Below, in pieces: positions 63,307 to 64,000 of a stretch of 64,000 bases of DNA. The stretch is from Neptunomonas phycophila (GTDB lineage: Bacteria; Pseudomonadota; Gammaproteobacteria; Pseudomonadales; Balneatricaceae). The DNA lies in the NCBI RefSeq assembly GCF_001922575.1, contig NZ_MRCI01000001.1, positions 1,550,001 to 1,614,000 of the forward strand. Direction: 5' to 3'. Position 1 is the stretch's first letter, and every line of letters begins with the position of its first letter. Both the position numbers and the translations under genes were made by a program. The notes below the pieces were generated by a model. It saw nothing but the letters and a program-made list of their open reading frames with translations, did not search any database and had not been told where the DNA came from.

Positions 63307-63386
63307 GGTCTCTCTATCGCTTGCAGGGTTTGCTTGAATAAAACCGACGGACTACTAAACAGCGGTTACTGTACATATAAAATCTA

Positions 63387-63983
63387 TTATTGAACTGACA
63401 CATGTTCATGGGTTTGGGCCGGCATTTTGGCTAAATCTACTTCGGTAACTGTGGCGCGCCGTTTCGCTTGGTTACCTCGTAACCGGTATGACTTTCCATT
63501 TTCCATGTCTTGAATGGTCATTAGATAATCATCGCCTATTAACGTCAGTGTGACGGTAGACAGAGATTCACCAGTAATGCGCCCCTGTAAGAGAAGCTTC
63601 TTTTCACCTATTCTACGTTCAGTCTCAAACGTTATGTCCAAGTCCACATCGGCAAATAAAGGAAGCGCAAAACCATGCCCCAGTTCTGTAGGAATGCTTA
63701 CTGCTATATCAGCGTCGCGACTAAATACAGACTTAGCCAGCGGTTCACTCGGGTGGGAATGACGAGTCTCAGATAGCTGTTCATTACGACCCGTAAGCGG
63801 GTTGGTCGCCGGTTGATTAATCAATCGATCCTCAACCTGTGATTCAATGATTGGAGGCACATCAGCACCGGACTCTTTAACGCTTATCGTTTGCCAAAAT
63901 ATAAAGAGCACTACTGCCAGCAGTAGAAGCGCTACGCTGCCTAAAATTAGTACACACCTTGACACCCCACCTTGTTTTGTCAT
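63387..63983 (-). CDS. Membrane-anchored protein resembling a metzincin pro-domain
   Basis: This is a protein of about 198 residues with a single N-terminal membrane helix (about 11-31) and a long extracytoplasmic part. The C-terminal 80 residues (FETERRIGEKKLLLQGRI onward, then STVTLTLIGDDYLMTI, KSYRLRG, TEVDLAKMPA) resemble the beta-rich pro-domains that precede the catalytic domain in secreted bacterial M12-type proteases. I choose ATG 63983 with AAGG nine bases upstream; the GTG at 63989 gives two more residues. The upstream region lies outside the window, so an operon start is unknown. The pro-domain role is inferred, not proven. Confidence 0.65.
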   Translation of the reverse strand: MTKQGGVSRCVLILGSVALLLLAVVLFIFWQTISVKESGADVPPIIESQVEDRLINQPATNPLTGRNEQLSETRHSHPSEPLAKSVFSRDADIAVSIPTELGHGFALPLFADVDLDITFETERRIGEKKLLLQGRITGESLSTVTLTLIGDDYLMTIQDMENGKSYRLRGNQAKRRATVTEVDLAKMPAQTHEHVSVQ

Positions 63984-64000
63984 CAGCACTCACCTTTATG

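Overview
The window reads as a typical chromosomal segment of a marine-type gammaproteobacterium, probably Oceanospirillales or a close relative. This is inferred from the syntenic housekeeping blocks (ftsK-lolA-rarA-crcB-serS; trxB-aat-bpt-infA; clpA-clpS / cspD; nudJ-mnmA-hflD...purB), the class III PHA synthase and the pseudomonad-type malonate decarboxylase operon. No rRNA, tRNA, CRISPR array, prophage or insertion sequence was seen. A named genus cannot be given from the sequence alone.

Layout. 1-7211 (+): malonate decarboxylase operon mdcABCDEGH, entering the window inside mdcA, followed by the MadLM malonate transporter. 7432-8500: a small decaying zone with a short secreted hypothetical protein, an orphan gene fragment coupled to it, and debris of a second benK-benE pair. 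8530-17595 (-): a complete benzoate-to-enol-lactone cluster, transcribed catB-catC-catA-benA-benB-benC-benD-benK-benE, with a divergent CatR/BenM-type LysR regulator at 17703. 18684-27137: a histidine kinase with a degenerate ATP-binding site, a yeast-type cytosine deaminase, proS, a YihY/BrkB membrane protein, an ArsC-like protein, WrbA, a DUF2069 protein and a cysteine desulfurase fused to a SufE domain. 27373-31495: two LysR regulators with an MFS and a DMT exporter. 31582-34435: PHA synthesis (phaE, phaC, and opposite phaR and a DUF6489 protein). 34512-51632: mostly core genes (serS, crcB, rarA, lolA, ftsK, trxB, aat, bpt, infA, clpA, clpS, cspD, rluE, moaE, nudJ, mnmA). 51636-57059: hflD and purB, with an orphan GspG-like pseudopilin and a large GGDEF/EAL protein inserted between them. 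57267-60374: a DUF4197 protein, ahpF and ahpC. 60625-63983 (-): a secreted metzincin protease with lectin-like repeats, preceded by a separate membrane-anchored protein that looks like its missing pro-domain.

How the genes work together. Malonate enters by MadLM and is decarboxylated to acetyl units on the MdcC carrier protein. Benzoate enters by BenK/BenE and is dihydroxylated by BenABC, rearomatised to catechol by BenD, cleaved by CatA, and converted by CatB and CatC to beta-ketoadipate enol-lactone; the remaining beta-ketoadipate genes lie outside. Acetyl-CoA from both routes could feed PHA storage. The items most worth a second look are the split pro-domain/protease pair with its duplicated three-unit C-terminal block, the pseudopilin/GGDEF-EAL pair, the fused benK'-benE' remnant next to the intact genes, the ATGA-coupled orphan fragment and secreted protein, the kinase with altered G1 and G2 boxes, and the SufS-SufE fusion.
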